From Proteromonas lacertae (taxonomy: Eukaryota; Sar; Bigyra; Opalinata; Proteromonadidae): a DNA stretch of 64,000 nucleotides. The stretch is taken from NCBI GenBank assembly GCA_002245135.1, contig NGBS01000593.1, positions 1 to 64,000 of the forward strand, written 5' to 3'. The notes under the pieces were generated by a model. It searched no databases and was not told where the DNA came from. It saw only the letters and a list, made by a program, of their open reading frames with translations. Positions 10,313 through 22,586 of the stretch are shown in pieces. Both the position numbers and the translations under genes were made by a program. How positions within the stretch are numbered: the first letter of the stretch is position 1; each line of letters starts with the position of its first letter.

Positions 10313-10715
10313 TTTATTGAAATGTAAGTTGAAACGAATTTATAAAATTCAAATTTTTTGAATAACTAAATTCTATTGGTTAAATATAAAAATTGTTTTT
10401 TCAATCTCAAATTAACATTTTATAGTGTAATATGTGATATAATGCTTCTGATGATATATTAGTGACAATATTATTGCTTTAAATAATAATCTACTTAAAA
10501 GGCACATTTCCATGTTAAAATCATTTTTTGAGTTTTTTTTATTATGTTTTATAATCATTCCATTTTTCTTCTCGATTTATTGTTTTCTTCTTGTTTAAAC
10601 TCAAAAAATGAAATATGAAACGAATAAATTGGTGCGAAAATTTTTTCATTAACCCCAAAAAATAAAAAATGAAGTAAATGAGATTATTATAAAGATACTC
10701 AATAAATCTTTTTAC
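10313..10715. other. Intergenic spacer of the surface-protein array
   Basis: The spacer between copies B and C is itself duplicated: about 10490-10715 matches about 5687-5860 upstream of copy A. Both carry an inverted pair, ATTTTTTGAGTTT and AAACTCAAAAAAT, about 60 bp apart. This shows that the unit of duplication was gene plus spacer. The part next to 10312 should hold the promoter of copy B; I see no clear TATA or initiator. Confidence 0.6.
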
Positions 10716-12799
10716 TTATATGAATATAATCAATAATAATGAGATTAAGAATATACTTATCATATATTCTACACTTCCATCATTCATTCCTTCTTCTTTC
10801 TTTATCTCATTTACTCTATCTTCAAATTCTTTTAGAGCATCATTCTTAACATTAGTACAATCAGTATAGTCATTTCCTTTAAAACCAACATATTTGTGAT
10901 ATAATTGTTGTTGATGTGAAACTATATATTCTTCATCTTTATTGATACTTGCAAAGTAATTATTTTCATATCTACTAAAACTATTATCATCATGTATTTC
11001 ACCAAAACTAAACTCCAATTCTTTTGATTCACCATTATTAGAATATTTACTTTGATAAACAACTCTTCTGTATACTGAAGTGATATCATCTCTATTTGAC
11101 ATAGTTTCATTATATCTTAAACATTTATCTGCAGGTATTGGTTTGGTATACGATGTTATTGTTTTAACTATATCACTCAATTTTGTTAAATCATATTCTT
11201 TAAATTCAATTGTTGTCTTATCATAATCTGGATAATCCAAGTTAGAAATTGTTAAAATTGTTTTAGTATCACTTTCAGTAATATTGAATTCTTTATTTAA
11301 ATAATTATTTTGAATATTGTATTTATCTAACTTGCATTTATCTCCATCTGTAGGAAATTTATTAAGTGGAATAAAGGCTTTGCATATTTCACTATAACTT
11401 GGCTCAGCTCCACTCTTTTCTTGATCGATAATATCATTATTGCTTATATCATCATAATCATCAATTTTCACAGATTCTATTTTATATAAAGATATATAAT
11501 ATATATACTTGTTGTTGGATCTAGCTTTAAAACAATTGTTTGTTGTTTGGCATTAGTGTTTCTTTGTTCTATTATTGTTAATACATCACCAATTAAGAAA
11601 TAACCTTTGTAACTATAGGATAAATCTTCATAGTAATATCCTTTTCCTTCTTTAGTTTGTTTCTTGTTTTCTTCTTCTTTCTCTTCCAATAATGATCTTC
11701 TTAGATTATCTTTACTTGGATCATAATTTAACGCAGATTTGTATACTGTATTATAACCAGTGTTAAACTCACTATCAAAATTTGCTTTTCTAGAACATGG
11801 ATTATAGTAAATGCCCCAATCAGAATCATAATCTTCTACTTGACATATATACTTACAGCTACTTTCTAAACATAAAAAATATATATCATCATCTGTAGTA
11901 GCTTTTAAATACTTTCCTTCATTTGAAACTTTAGTATTTACACTTGAATAACTAAAAGAGGATAAATCATAACCAAATCCTATAAGTTTATTCTCTTCAA
12001 TTTTCATGGTTTCTTCAGAATTTTTTATCGTTGTGCCAAATGCAGGTGCATATGTATCTCCTTTCATATTATTCAATTTAACATTAATTTCTTCTAAACT
12101 TTCTATTTAAATTATAATATAGTTATTACCTATATAAATATACGATCTTCATAAAAGTCTTTGTCGTCGTTATTCATTTTTATATTACACTCTGTATAAA
12201 AATCAACTTCTGAATATGTATATTTCTTACAGGTTATTGTTTTAGCAGATTGTATTATAGTTAATACATTATCCACTTCATTAGCTGTTTGACATTTTTC
12301 TTTCAATCCACTATTAAAACAATAAAAATAAATGATTATACGAAAAAGTATATTCTACTCCATTTTCAGCTGTGCAACCTTCTAATTTTAATTTTTCATT
12401 ATAAAGGAATTTAGAACTAGTGTCATCCAGTTCTATTCCGCTTAAATTAACTATCTTATCTATTATCTCCTTTTTATAAGTTAATACCATCTTAAAATAA
12501 TAATCTTTACCTCTTCTTATTACATTAATGGCATTATCAGTTATATATATAACATAATTATTCTGTTGTATTGAATGATCCCCAATAAGATGAAAAGGTG
12601 CTTCTGGTTCAACTGGTGTGCCTTCTGGTTCTGTATCTTTAGTATGAATTGCTTTATCATGTCTTCTTCCAACAAATTTCTTCGATCTTTTCAAAACACT
12701 CGGTTTTTTGTCAGTTGAGCAGATAACAGAGACTAGCAAAGCAAATAGCACAAGTACTACACATTATATATATTCAAATATACTTCTAACACTCTTCAT
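10716..12799 (-). CDS. Lineage-specific secreted/surface protein, family copy C (intact)
   Basis: Exons: 12799-12784, 12756-12342, 12310-12144, 12102-11509, 11476-10716, giving 650 residues. The signal peptide is MKSVRILVLFALLVSVICS, cut before STDKK. It shares with copy B the SVLKR..KKFVG block, DTEPEGTP..PEAP, the NLRRSLLEE motif, EKSGAEP, CKAFIPL, KPIPADKC, FKGNDYTDC and a C-terminal tail ending LISLLLIIFI. It lacks the last intron that copies B, D1 and D2 have before the TKL..I stretch, a clean intron loss or gain between paralogues. Divergence from B is high in the body, as expected for a surface protein under changing selection. Function is unknown; a GPI-anchored or membrane-anchored surface role is inferred. 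Confidence 0.8.
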
Positions 12800-13020
12800 T
12801 TTATTGAAATAATAAGTTGAAACGATGGTTGTAACTCTCAAATTTTATTTGTGTCTCATAAAAATTCTATTGGATGTTGAAGTTAAGAATGTTTTTTTAT
12901 TCTTAAACTCTGGTTTCACCACTTTTAAAGCTTTTTATTATGCAAAGCAGTTTGTTAATGATTAATCTACTATGTTAATGTATAAAATGTAAAATATAAA
13001 ACATTATCAAAAATTAGAAG

Positions 13021-13053
13021 AATAAATAAAAATAAAAATAAAAATAAAAATAA
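13021..13053. repeat. (AAAAT)n simple repeat
   Basis: A pentanucleotide tract of AATAA/AAAAT units lies between the start of copy C and the end of the CK1-FHA gene. It is probably a polymorphic microsatellite in the 3' flank. Confidence 0.8.
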
Positions 13054-13071
13054 TTATATTTTCTTTACACT

Positions 13072-14725
13072 TTAACAGAGTAAACAACACGATTGGGGAG
13101 GATCGATTGGAGCTGTCTCCACTATTCCAACTCCATCATCATTCACACAATTTCTTTGAACTATCTTTGTTTTACCTAATATCGTTAGTTCAGTATTACC
13201 TAAACGAAAAGAATCACCTACTTGAACTGGTAAAGCAAATCCTAAAGCTAATTGTAAATAAGTTCCACTTTCACTTTCACAGTCACTTAGCCAATATCCA
13301 CCATCTCGATATTCAATAGAAGTATATTACATTAAAGAAATTTCATATTAAAATAATAATAAAAAAGATATCAATGATGTGAATTAAGTGATGTGTCATT
13401 TATTGTTATTGTACAAATACCATTTCCAATTGTTATTAAATCACTATCAATAGCAAATATTTCAGCTCTCAATGGTCCACTTAGAACTTTCAATATTATA
13501 TACTATTTATAAATATAAAATATAAATATAAAATATAAAATATAAAATGATTATTATACATGTGGTTTTTTAACTACATTCTGATGATCTTCTAATACAT
13601 TATTAATATTTACATTATCACCATCTATCTGCAATTCTTCATCAGATAAATAAGATTCACTATTCTCTAATTCACTTGCGAGTGATCCTAAATTGGCAAT
13701 AGAAGCTCGAGCTCTTCGACTGATTTGACCACTTCCTTTATTACTTACTTCACTGATGTTTAATGGTTTAAATCCACTCATTTTTCGTTTTGATAAAAAA
13801 TTTGGTTTTAAATTATTTCTTTCCAACACTTTTAAATCATTTGCGAAATATTCCTTCAAAATTGTATCAAAATTTTCACGACTTAATGCTAATGTTTCAA
13901 CTAAACCAACTGCCACAGCATCTGCATTTCGTGGATTACCTGTCAATAATGATGCTTCACCTAAGAAATCTCCACCATTTAACATAGCTAAAGTACTGTT
14001 TATATCTGCACGTTTAGTTATTCTGACTGAACCACTGATTATTATATAAAATTCTAAATCATCACCACTTGCACCTTCTCTTGTTATATAATCTTTATCA
14101 TGAAATGTTTTATGGTATAACACATTCGCTAATTTCACACGAACTTCATTACTCAATGTTTCAAATAATTGAAATTTCGATAATAAATCAACGATTGAAT
14201 CCATATCTCTTTTCTTAGCTTCTTCACTGATAGTACCAATATAAGGACCAACAAAATTGATAAATGTCACACTATCTAATGATAAACACACAACTTTCTC
14301 CATTGCGATTGCTGAAGCTGAATAAGAAGTATGTGAAATAATTGATAACTCACCGATTGCATCATTTGGACCACATACTCTTAGTCGAGTTTTTTCACCT
14401 TTATTATTATAAACAATTTCTACTTTACCACTTTTTATAATATAAAATTTTGTTCCAATTTCTCCTTGAACTAACAAACAGTCTCCTTTATTGAAAACTA
14501 CTGATTTTAAAGCATCAGCAACTTTTGTAAAGATTTCTTTAGGCAATAATGACAGTAGTGAAACATTTTTCCATAACATCTCTACACGTTGAAAAGCCAT
14601 TGTTTCTCTCTTTTGGATTTGTTCTGGAGTTTCTACTTTCATATCTAAAACTTGGATTTGAGAATTTCCTACACAAAATATATCACTTTTATTTAGTTTA
14701 CAAGGTGATTTTGTTGCAGCTAATT

Positions 14726-14759
<34 letters not shown>

Positions 14760-17431
14760 TATATATATATATACAAGATGCTTTACCTAAAAGTAGTAAA
14801 GTTACTTGTGATCTACTCATAACTAACGATTCTAAATAAAACTTCTTATCACTTGATTCATAATACATACAAGCATGTCTTTCACTTAATTTATACTATT
14901 TAATAAATAAATAATATATATATATATACATCTGGATAAGAAACTTGATTATCACTTCTTCTACCAATAACAGTCTCTCCTTCCATTGGAATTCCATAGA
15001 TTACAGTCTTACTCAATTGTTCATCATGGTTATAAATTGGAGTCCTTTTACTCTTACGAATTGGAGCTAATCTCACTGCACATTTCTCCCAAATACACTC
15101 TAATACAGGACAATCAGTGATTGGGATTACTCCTAATTCTAATTCATTACATATAATAACATCTCTTTCAAATAATTCAATGGATCTTCTTAAAAAGAAT
15201 TTTGTTCCTCCTATATCACCAACAGCTAAATCTCTTAAGTATAATTTGTCATTCATAACGTAAACTTTACAATGAACACCACTGATTGGCTCTGGTAAAA
15301 CAACAGCATTTGAATTAAGACTTCCTAATGTCACTTCATGTACAACATCTACAATTATTGGTTCACTATTTAATAATAATAATTTTGTAAATAATATATA
15401 TATATATATATACACTTCTTTTCCATCATTAAATGTTTTATTCTTTCTTACTGCTAATTTTGCTACAATATCATATTCATTTCCATCATTATATTCATTA
15501 TCAATTATAATACTCTGTTTATCTCCTTCATTTGTTTCTACAATATGGTTAAATCGAATATGTGGTCGATTTTTCTTCTTCTTTTCTATTTCTTCTTCTA
15601 TTTCTCCTTCTTCACAGATTGATTCAGGTTTTTTATTTAAACTTTTATTCACTTTCACTTCAATTGGTTCATCATCTTCTTCTTTCTTTTTGTCAGTATG
15701 CTCAATCTTTAATACTTCCACTTCAACTGTATTACTAAGATAGAATTTATCTCCTTCTCTTAATTCAATAGTTTCACGACATCTTCTCTCTGCTGACAGT
15801 AATAAAAACGAACCGTTTATTGTTTTATTATCTTTAATACAGTATGAACCTTTAACTTGCTATTTATTATAATAAAAATATATAATATATACATCCCAAG
15901 TAATTTTACAATGTTGAGATTCTAATTCTCCAATATAAATATCACACTTTATTACATCACTACCAATTGTTCCTTCATTAATTGGGAAATATTGTTCTGT
16001 ATCTCCATTCTCACTACATCTATATAAACACAATGGACATTTATCTTGATAATCATCAAATTCAAACTCACTATCTTCATCTATTTTATCATTCATTGTA
16101 ATAAAACCAGTGTGATTTGCAGCTGTGGTTGTTTTATCTAAATTAGTAGTGAAATTATCTAATTTTGTATTATCATTATTATTATTGTTATTGTTATTAT
16201 TATTTGTATTAGCTGGTGGCACAACTCTTTCAAATTGATAATTATCTTTCACACCTAAATTATTTTCCCAATCAAAAGTAATATCTTGTTTAAAACCTTT
16301 CTTCTTATATAATTTCCTAAATAATTTACGTAAATAATTATAATCAGGTTTGCTCTTAAAATCCAAGTTTCTACAGTATTCTAAATATCGTCTGAACTCA
16401 ATAGGTAATCCTTGAGTGATCTCTTCTATTGACATATTCATCTTCATATTCTGTATAATCTGTAACTGTAATTCATTTGTATTTTCACATTTCAGCCCTT
16501 GCCAAGGTAAAGAACCTTTTAAAAAATAAATTAATAGATATCCTATAGCTTCTAAATCATCTCTTCTTGATTGCTCACCTTTATTTGAATTTACACTACA
16601 ATATCTTATTGTTCCTATAAATTGCTTTGTATCTTCACGATAACATATGTGTTGATGTGTAACAGAATCTCGATATCTATTTTTAAAAATAATATTAAAG
16701 ATTTAAATACTTTTTTGATAATCCAAAGTCTATTAAATATAATGTATCTTTTTTATCATTTATTCCTATTGCCCAATTCTCTGGCTTCATATCTCTATGT
16801 ATATAATCCTTCTCATGGAAATATTCTATTCGATCAATCATTTGTTCACCTAGTAGCAAAACTGTACGAAGACTGAATTTATTATTTTGTTTGTGGAATA
16901 AAGTACCTAAATTATCACCTACTAATTCTTCTACTAAATAATTATATTGAGAATCTGCACCTATCTCTATTAATTGTGGAAAACCATCACTTTCTAGTGA
17001 TTCTAATATTTTGGCTTCATAATTTAATTGAGGGATTGACATTTCTACATCTTCCACTTTTATTGCATATTCTCTATCATCTCTTGTATCTTTCACTTTA
17101 ACAACTATTTATAAATTATTAATATTAATACCTTCACTAAAACTACCACTTCCTAGACTACTGACTAATTCATATTGACCTCCAAAAATTGTGCCAACAC
17201 CATACTAGAAATAATGTATAAATATTCGTATATTGATAGAATATACTGAAACTATAATAGATTCTTTGTGTGGCGATATCCTAGAATTACAAGCATTAGG
17301 TAGAGAATGTCCTGTGTGTATATTTTGTAAAGAATAATCTTGACTTGGTGGAACATCATTAACATTCGGAGTCACAGTGTCTGGTTTTGATTCAATTGCT
17401 CCAGGCTACAATAGATGATATTATATACCAT
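13072..17431 (-). CDS. CK1-type kinase fused to FHA domains, two cyclic-nucleotide-binding domains and a CaaX-like end
   Basis: Eleven exons (17431-17429, 17405-17247, 17205-17133, 17095-16711, 16676-15893, 15859-15414, 15365-14930, 14895-14775, 14719-13560, 13502-13372, 13321-13072) give 1315 residues. Residues about 60-350 are a casein-kinase-1 domain: GSGSFS loop, YAIKV lysine, HRDMKPENW, LIDFGLSKKYRD, and EQSRRDDLEAIGYLLIYFL as in CK1. Then come an FHA domain (GSD...SQHCKITW), a second (VTLGSLNSNAVVLPEPISGVH), a third (GRRSDNQVSYPDYKLSERHA), two cNMP-binding β-rolls (GDCLLVQGEIGTKFYIIKSG; GEASLLTGNPRNADAV) and a final FHA (SLNSHHCSIEYRDGGYWLSD). The chain ends SCCLLC, a possible prenylation or palmitoylation box. 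Such a kinase could be tethered to membrane, read phospho-threonine marks and respond to cGMP or cAMP. The intron in the last FHA is AT-AC type. Confidence 0.9.
13322..13371 (-). other. U12-type AT-AC intron (50 nt) in the CK1-FHA gene
   Basis: The intron starts ATATCTTTT and ends TATAC, with TTTCTTTAAT near the 3' end resembling the U12 branch site TTCCTTRAY. No GT-AG choice keeps the frame. Removing it gives the continuous FHA text SLNSHHCSIEYRDGG. Confidence 0.85.
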
Positions 17432-17740
17432 TAGCGTTTTGGTGTTGTTTGACTGATCCACTTTTTATATTTTTAGAAAAATTGTATATTGTGATTGTTT
17501 TAATATTTATATAACGAATAAAACCCAAACTTTTAGCTTGATTTTTTTTTTAAATCGTTACACACAAACACATACAAGATTTTTATGATTGTTTCTAGTA
17601 TATTTATGGAAAGGATATAGTAAAGATTACAATTCTGGAGTTTTAAAGATAAATTAGCAATTAATCCTCAAATACACACCGTATATTTAAATAAAATTAA
17701 CAGAATACATGAAAAATACATGAATACAACATACTTTCCA
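17432..17740. other. Intergenic region between the CK1-FHA start and the 3' end of the BED/hAT gene
   Basis: No gene is visible. A TTTAGCTTGATTTTT motif lies at about 17530-17545, on the upstream side of the kinase gene, like motifs near other starts. The right part should hold the 3' UTR and terminator of the hAT-derived gene. Confidence 0.4.
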
Positions 17741-19408
17741 TCACTCCATTTCATACTTCTTTGTTAATCCTATCTTCTTGATCTTAGTATAACCTCTTCC
17801 AACAGCTCCACCAGATATAGGCAAAGACAATAATTGTGTTGCAACACTAGCAATATTTGAAAATTGAAGGATATTCTCATTCCACCACTGAGTACAGTGA
17901 TTGGAGTGGTTATAATTCTTAAATATATCTGTATTAGAAGGGATAGAAACAGCTGGAATAGAATTGTACTGTCTCAACTCCTGGTCCACTTCATCTTTCT
18001 TATCTATCGAATAGTAACTGTATAACTTATTAATAGCTAAATTAATCTCATCACTTGATAGTTCTATTCCTTTATAATGAGGATCTAAGTAATATGATAA
18101 AAATATCAAAGATTTATCAAATTCATGATATTTAATCTGAAATTTTTGAAATAAGTTTGTTATTATATTACTCATTAATAACATATTATTATTATTATTA
18201 TTATTTAAATCATTCTCTAATTCTGAATTATTCGATTCATTTAAGGATGATGAAGGTGAATTTGATTGTTGTTCATTTGATAAAATATCAAACAAATTTC
18301 TTGTCAATAAATACACTTCACTTAAAGTAACTGATCCTAATTCTATTTTCTTAATAAAATCAGCAAATGGTTCATATAATCTAAAATAATTACCAACAAA
18401 ATTCCACCAGTTATTATCATTGATCAGTTTTTTACAATATTCAAAATCTAATGAATATTGAATTAAATTAACCAAGTTATTATTACTATTATTATTAATT
18501 GTACTATCTGTTACATTATTTTCATTATTATTGTTATTATTTATTTCACATAAACTGTTAGAAACATCAGTAATCAGTGTTTCAAAGGCTTCTCTTGAAT
18601 TAATAAAGTTTTTAATCATTTCAAAATGTGAATTCCATTGTTTAGATTCGTTCTGTAATGGAACAGTTCGATGATATTTATTCTTCTCAATTTCAATGAA
18701 TAATTGTTTCACATTATGATTTCTTTTAATGTATTGAATTATTTTTTCTATTTGACTGGAGATTATGATTGATTTAAATTCGCTTTTACAGAATAAATCA
18801 ATCATATTTGCATAAGTACTGAATATATCTAAAACATCATCACTTATATTATTAGTACAAGTTGTACCTGTATTAGCTGTATTTGTATAATCATCCACTA
18901 ATTGTCCCATCATTGATTTTACTCGATTTGATATATATTTTTGACTAGCTGTTTTTCTACAACAGGGTGTGTAACCTGGATGTAAAGCTTCACATAGGAA
19001 ATGGAATCCAGGATGTTCAAGTGTGTTTAAAGGTAATTGCATCCATACAATTGCATCTACAACTTTTCTGTCCAATTCTTCTTTTTCTTTGTCTGTTATT
19101 ATGTGTGGCTTGTCGATAAGTGGTAATTGTGGGACATTTTGATCGTTGTACTATTAGAATGTAATTAATAAGAGAGTATTTTATACTTCCATTTCTTTAT
19201 CTGGTAATAACTGACCTTTACAACAAGATTCAATGTGCTTAGCCATTCGATCTCTTATTCCAGATATTTGTTTATGACATATCTTACACTCTGCTTTTTT
19301 ATATTTCTTTTCTGGGTTTTCAATCTCTTGAAAGTACTGCCAGAATGGATTTCGCTTTCTTCCACCTCTTGATGGTGGACTAAATAAATCAGACTGTCTA
19401 TCTGTCAT
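17741..19408 (-). CDS. BED zinc finger / hAT transposase-derived protein
   Basis: Exons 19408-19187 and 19150-17741 give 543 residues. The ATG at 19408 starts MTDRQSDLF; an in-frame upstream ATG would add about 20 residues. Residues 10-70 form a BED-type finger (WQYFQEIE..., CKICHK, H...C). The C-terminal 70 residues (WWNENILQFSNIASVATQLL) resemble the hATC dimerisation domain. Between them lies a diverged RNase-H-like region with N and S runs in which I do not see the DDE catalytic residues. There are no terminal inverted repeats or 8-bp duplications at the flanks. An intron, lack of ends and lost catalytic motifs suggest a domesticated host gene, perhaps a DNA-binding regulator, rather than an active transposon. 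Confidence 0.75.
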
Positions 19409-19489
19409 GCAAAAAAAGGAATTTAAAAAATGAATATCAAGCGAAAAGCTTGAAGATTTAAAAATCATTACTCATCATAAAGACATCTA

Positions 19490-21184
19490 ATGGATATAAG
19501 AATAGAAAGAGAAAATCCATTAGTCCAAATATGTTTGAATACAGTTGTTGTAATGGAGAAAAATATAGAAAAAGAAAGATCTTTGTTATATACGTTGTAT
19601 AATGGAAAGAATGTATAGATTATTAATGTTATTTGATGTATAGCAATCATCTGAAAATGTTTATGTTTTTGAAATCACAGATCCAAACGAATTATGCTAT
19701 CTATACTATTTAGTGATAAGTGAAACGATATTCATGGATTTAAAGAAAATTAATAGGTTAGACTACAGTTTTAATGACTTTCCATACAAAATGAACCTAG
19801 TACTTAATGCTTGTCTTCCAAATGATAATAATCTAATAATTGATACATCAACCAACTCTGCATTATCTTCTCCAACTACTAATACTCATCAACAGGAGTA
19901 TAAAGCAAAATTTGATATAAGTGAAGAAAATAATCCAAGCTTTTCAGTAGAAATGAAAACTTTAGGTGCAATTTTGGTTGTCATTAATCTAAAAGTAGTT
20001 AAAAGTCCTGATAATTATATTAATAAGTTTTTATCCTACTATTTAAACGATGCAAGAACCCAAATTGATTATTTAACAGATGAAAAGAAAGGAACTGAAG
20101 AAAAATTGAAGAATATGGAAGAAGAATGTGAAGATGTTACTAGAAAATATGAAGAATATGTCAATACAAATAAAATAGAGTTTCAAAAAATAGAAAATGA
20201 ACATATAATACAGATAGGTCAAAAAGAAAATGAATATAAAGAAGAAATGAATAAATTGAGTGAAAAATATGGAAATGAAAAGATGGAAATTGTTGATAAA
20301 TATAATCAACAAATTGAAGAATTGAAGAAAGATATTGATAATTTAACGAATAAATATAAAGAATTATCAGCCAAAAAGTATATATATTATTATTATTAAT
20401 TATTAATAATTAATATAGTTCAGATTTGAAAATAAAACATAAAAATTTAGTTAGTGATTTTGACATTCAAACAGAAGAACTAAAAAGAAAGAGAGAAGAG
20501 AATAAACAATTACTCGAAGAAAATGATAAATTAAAAATAGAACAACATCAAAAAGAGACTAATCTAAACAACAATAACACCACAATTCAATCAATGAAAA
20601 ATGAAATAGAAAATTTAAAACTCAAAATATCAAGCCAAGAAAAAGAAATAGAAAATATGAAAGAAATGAAAGAATCAATAGAAAAGAATAAAGATGAATT
20701 GAAAGAATTAAATATTGTCTTAACAGAAAAGTATAATACAGCATTAGATGAGATTGAAAAAGCAAATAAAATATTTCAAGAATATTCAACAAGATTAAAT
20801 ACACAAAAACAAAATAATAATATTTTGAAAAATGCATATAGAGAAAGTGATAAAAAGATTAAAGAATTAGAATTACAAATTACAAGTAAAGAAAATGAAA
20901 TTGAGACGTTAAAAATAGTGAATAATTCAAGAGAGAATGATATTATGATATATAAAGATAAATTAGATGAAAAAGATAAACAATTGGAAGAGAGTAAAGA
21001 TTTATTAGAGAAAAATGAAGGTGCAATGACTTATTTGAATAAAAGAATTACTGAATTGGAAACACAAATAAGAGAACATAGATATGGGAAAACTTTTGGA
21101 AGTGGTAATGTAAATAATGCAACTGTATTTCAACCTTTTCAAGCTAAAGATTTTAATTATAGTAGAGAAATAGGTTATGATTGA
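19490..21184 (+). CDS. SAS6: Centriolar cartwheel protein SAS-6
   Basis: Exons 19490-19612, 19644-20377 and 20419-21184 give 540 residues. The N-terminal globular domain is recognisable: DPNELCYLYYLVISETIF, then LDYSFNDFP, then SVEMKTLGAILVVINLKVV with INKFLSYYL, matching the SAS-6 head including the PISA region. From about residue 150 to 500 it is a continuous coiled coil rich in E and K, followed by a short unstructured tail. SAS-6 dimers assemble into the nine-fold cartwheel of new centrioles, so the organism builds basal bodies. The start was taken as the first ATG in frame upstream of the head domain. It is divergent from the BED/hAT gene with only about 80 bp between them, so they share a promoter region. 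Confidence 0.9.
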
Positions 21185-21343
21185 ATAGTAATATAACTCC
21201 TTTATGTTTAAAAATTGTGTATTGCCTTTTTGTTAAATGAAATTTTTCACAATTTAAATTATGTAAATAATTTCTATATCAAAACACCACATATAATCAT
21301 TAATTAAGAGTAGTAATATAATAGGAAATTAATAAGTTCAAAT

Positions 21344-21689
21344 TTAATGTGATTTGCTTTGTTCAAGAAGATATTTGCCTAAATACTCTAATGGATTCTC
21401 TGGACTATTTAGATAAATTAATTAATGCATTATATTGGATATATATACCGTGTTTTTACCAAATCACTCAATCCTTTTAATAATGTTGGCACTACTTCTT
21501 TATCAAGGTATTCACGAATTGGTAATAATTGGCTATTGAATGATGCAGCTACTTCTGCACTGGCATCTCCATCAGTGGCTGGTGGTTGTTCAACTGGTTC
21601 GGTGGCTGGGGCTGTCTACAATATGATAGATGATATGATAAATACTTCTAAATAATATATAATATATAATATATACCTTCGGATGACAT
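21344..21689 (-). CDS. DPY30: DPY30 homologue
   Basis: Exons 21689-21677, 21611-21449 and 21404-21344 give 78 residues. The C-terminal 45 residues are a Dpy-30 motif: LPIREYLDKEVVPTLLKGLS, TRPENPLEYLGKYLL. The N-terminus is an A, P and E-rich leader. DPY30 dimerises and docks COMPASS/MLL H3K4 methyltransferases through Ash2, and related dimers sit in flagellar radial spokes, so either role is possible. The first intron (65 nt) has a nearer TAG, but only the ACAG splice keeps the frame. Confidence 0.9.
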
Positions 21690-21917
21690 TAGAGAATTTA
21701 AAATGATAAAAGTGATTAAAAAATAACGAAATAAGTAACGATATTTGGGTTTTTAGATTTTTATAACCATAATTTTCGTTACCCTTCGTTTTTTTCTAAC
21801 TGAAGTAACGACATTTGATTTTTATTAAACGATATAACCGACATTTTATTTTATGTTTTACTGAAATGCAATATATGAACAAAGAAATATCACTTATATC
21901 AAAAACATTACACTTGT

Positions 21918-22464
21918 TTAAGTCAAACTGTCAATTATTGGTCCTGAAGCAGCTAGGCACATTTGATAAACCTCTTCAAAACATTTGTGTTGATCTAAAT
22001 AGATTTATCGTAAGAGAAGCATACCTTTTGCATAATAACAATCAGGAACGTCTTTTCCGTATCCAGAGTTGGATGGTAGATAGTCACTTAATAATTTTAT
22101 TTCAGATTTTGCATTCCTGCAACTCTTTGCTTCTCTTTTTATATCACTGATATTTTCTCTAGAAGATATAAACTATATCATAATAATACGTATCCATTGC
22201 TAAAATCAAATCAAAGTCAGTGAAGTCTTTTGATACGATTTGTCTTGCTCTATGATTTGAAATGTCTATACCATGTTCTTTTGCACAGCTCACTCCACCA
22301 TGGTGAGGCGACTGACCAACATGAAATCCACAAGTACCACAAGAGTCAACAAACAACTTTGATTCTAAATTCTTTTTGATTATTTCATTTCGAAGTACTC
22401 CCTCTGCTAATGGAGACCTGCAAATATTACCTAAACAAACACATAATATCTTTTTTTGACTCAT
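21918..22464 (-). CDS. Low-molecular-weight protein tyrosine phosphatase
   Basis: Exons 22464-22190, 22158-22025 and 21994-21918 give 161 residues, the usual length. The active-site loop CLGNICRS is at residues 9-16, and ILAMDTENISDIKREA and the DCYYAKD stretch near the end supply the family's conserved structure with the general-acid Asp in the usual D-x-Y-Y context. Splicing of the first intron restores MDTENISDI, as in other members. It is expected to be a soluble enzyme acting on phosphotyrosine and small phosphates. Confidence 0.93.
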
Positions 22465-22586
22465 ATTTAGTTAATAAAAATAGAGTGATGTTTGAAGTAT
22501 GCTTGTAAATCTATTATGAAAAAAGTGATATAAAACAACCAATATTAGTATATATAATCAATAAATAACAAAACTTAATACATTTA

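Noticed and set aside
17741-19408. Active hAT transposon
   Set aside because: No terminal inverted repeats or 8-bp target duplication found at the flanks, and catalytic residues are not seen.
21655-21676. A 2-nt micro-exon in DPY30
   Set aside because: A single 65-nt intron ending ACAG keeps the frame and is simpler.
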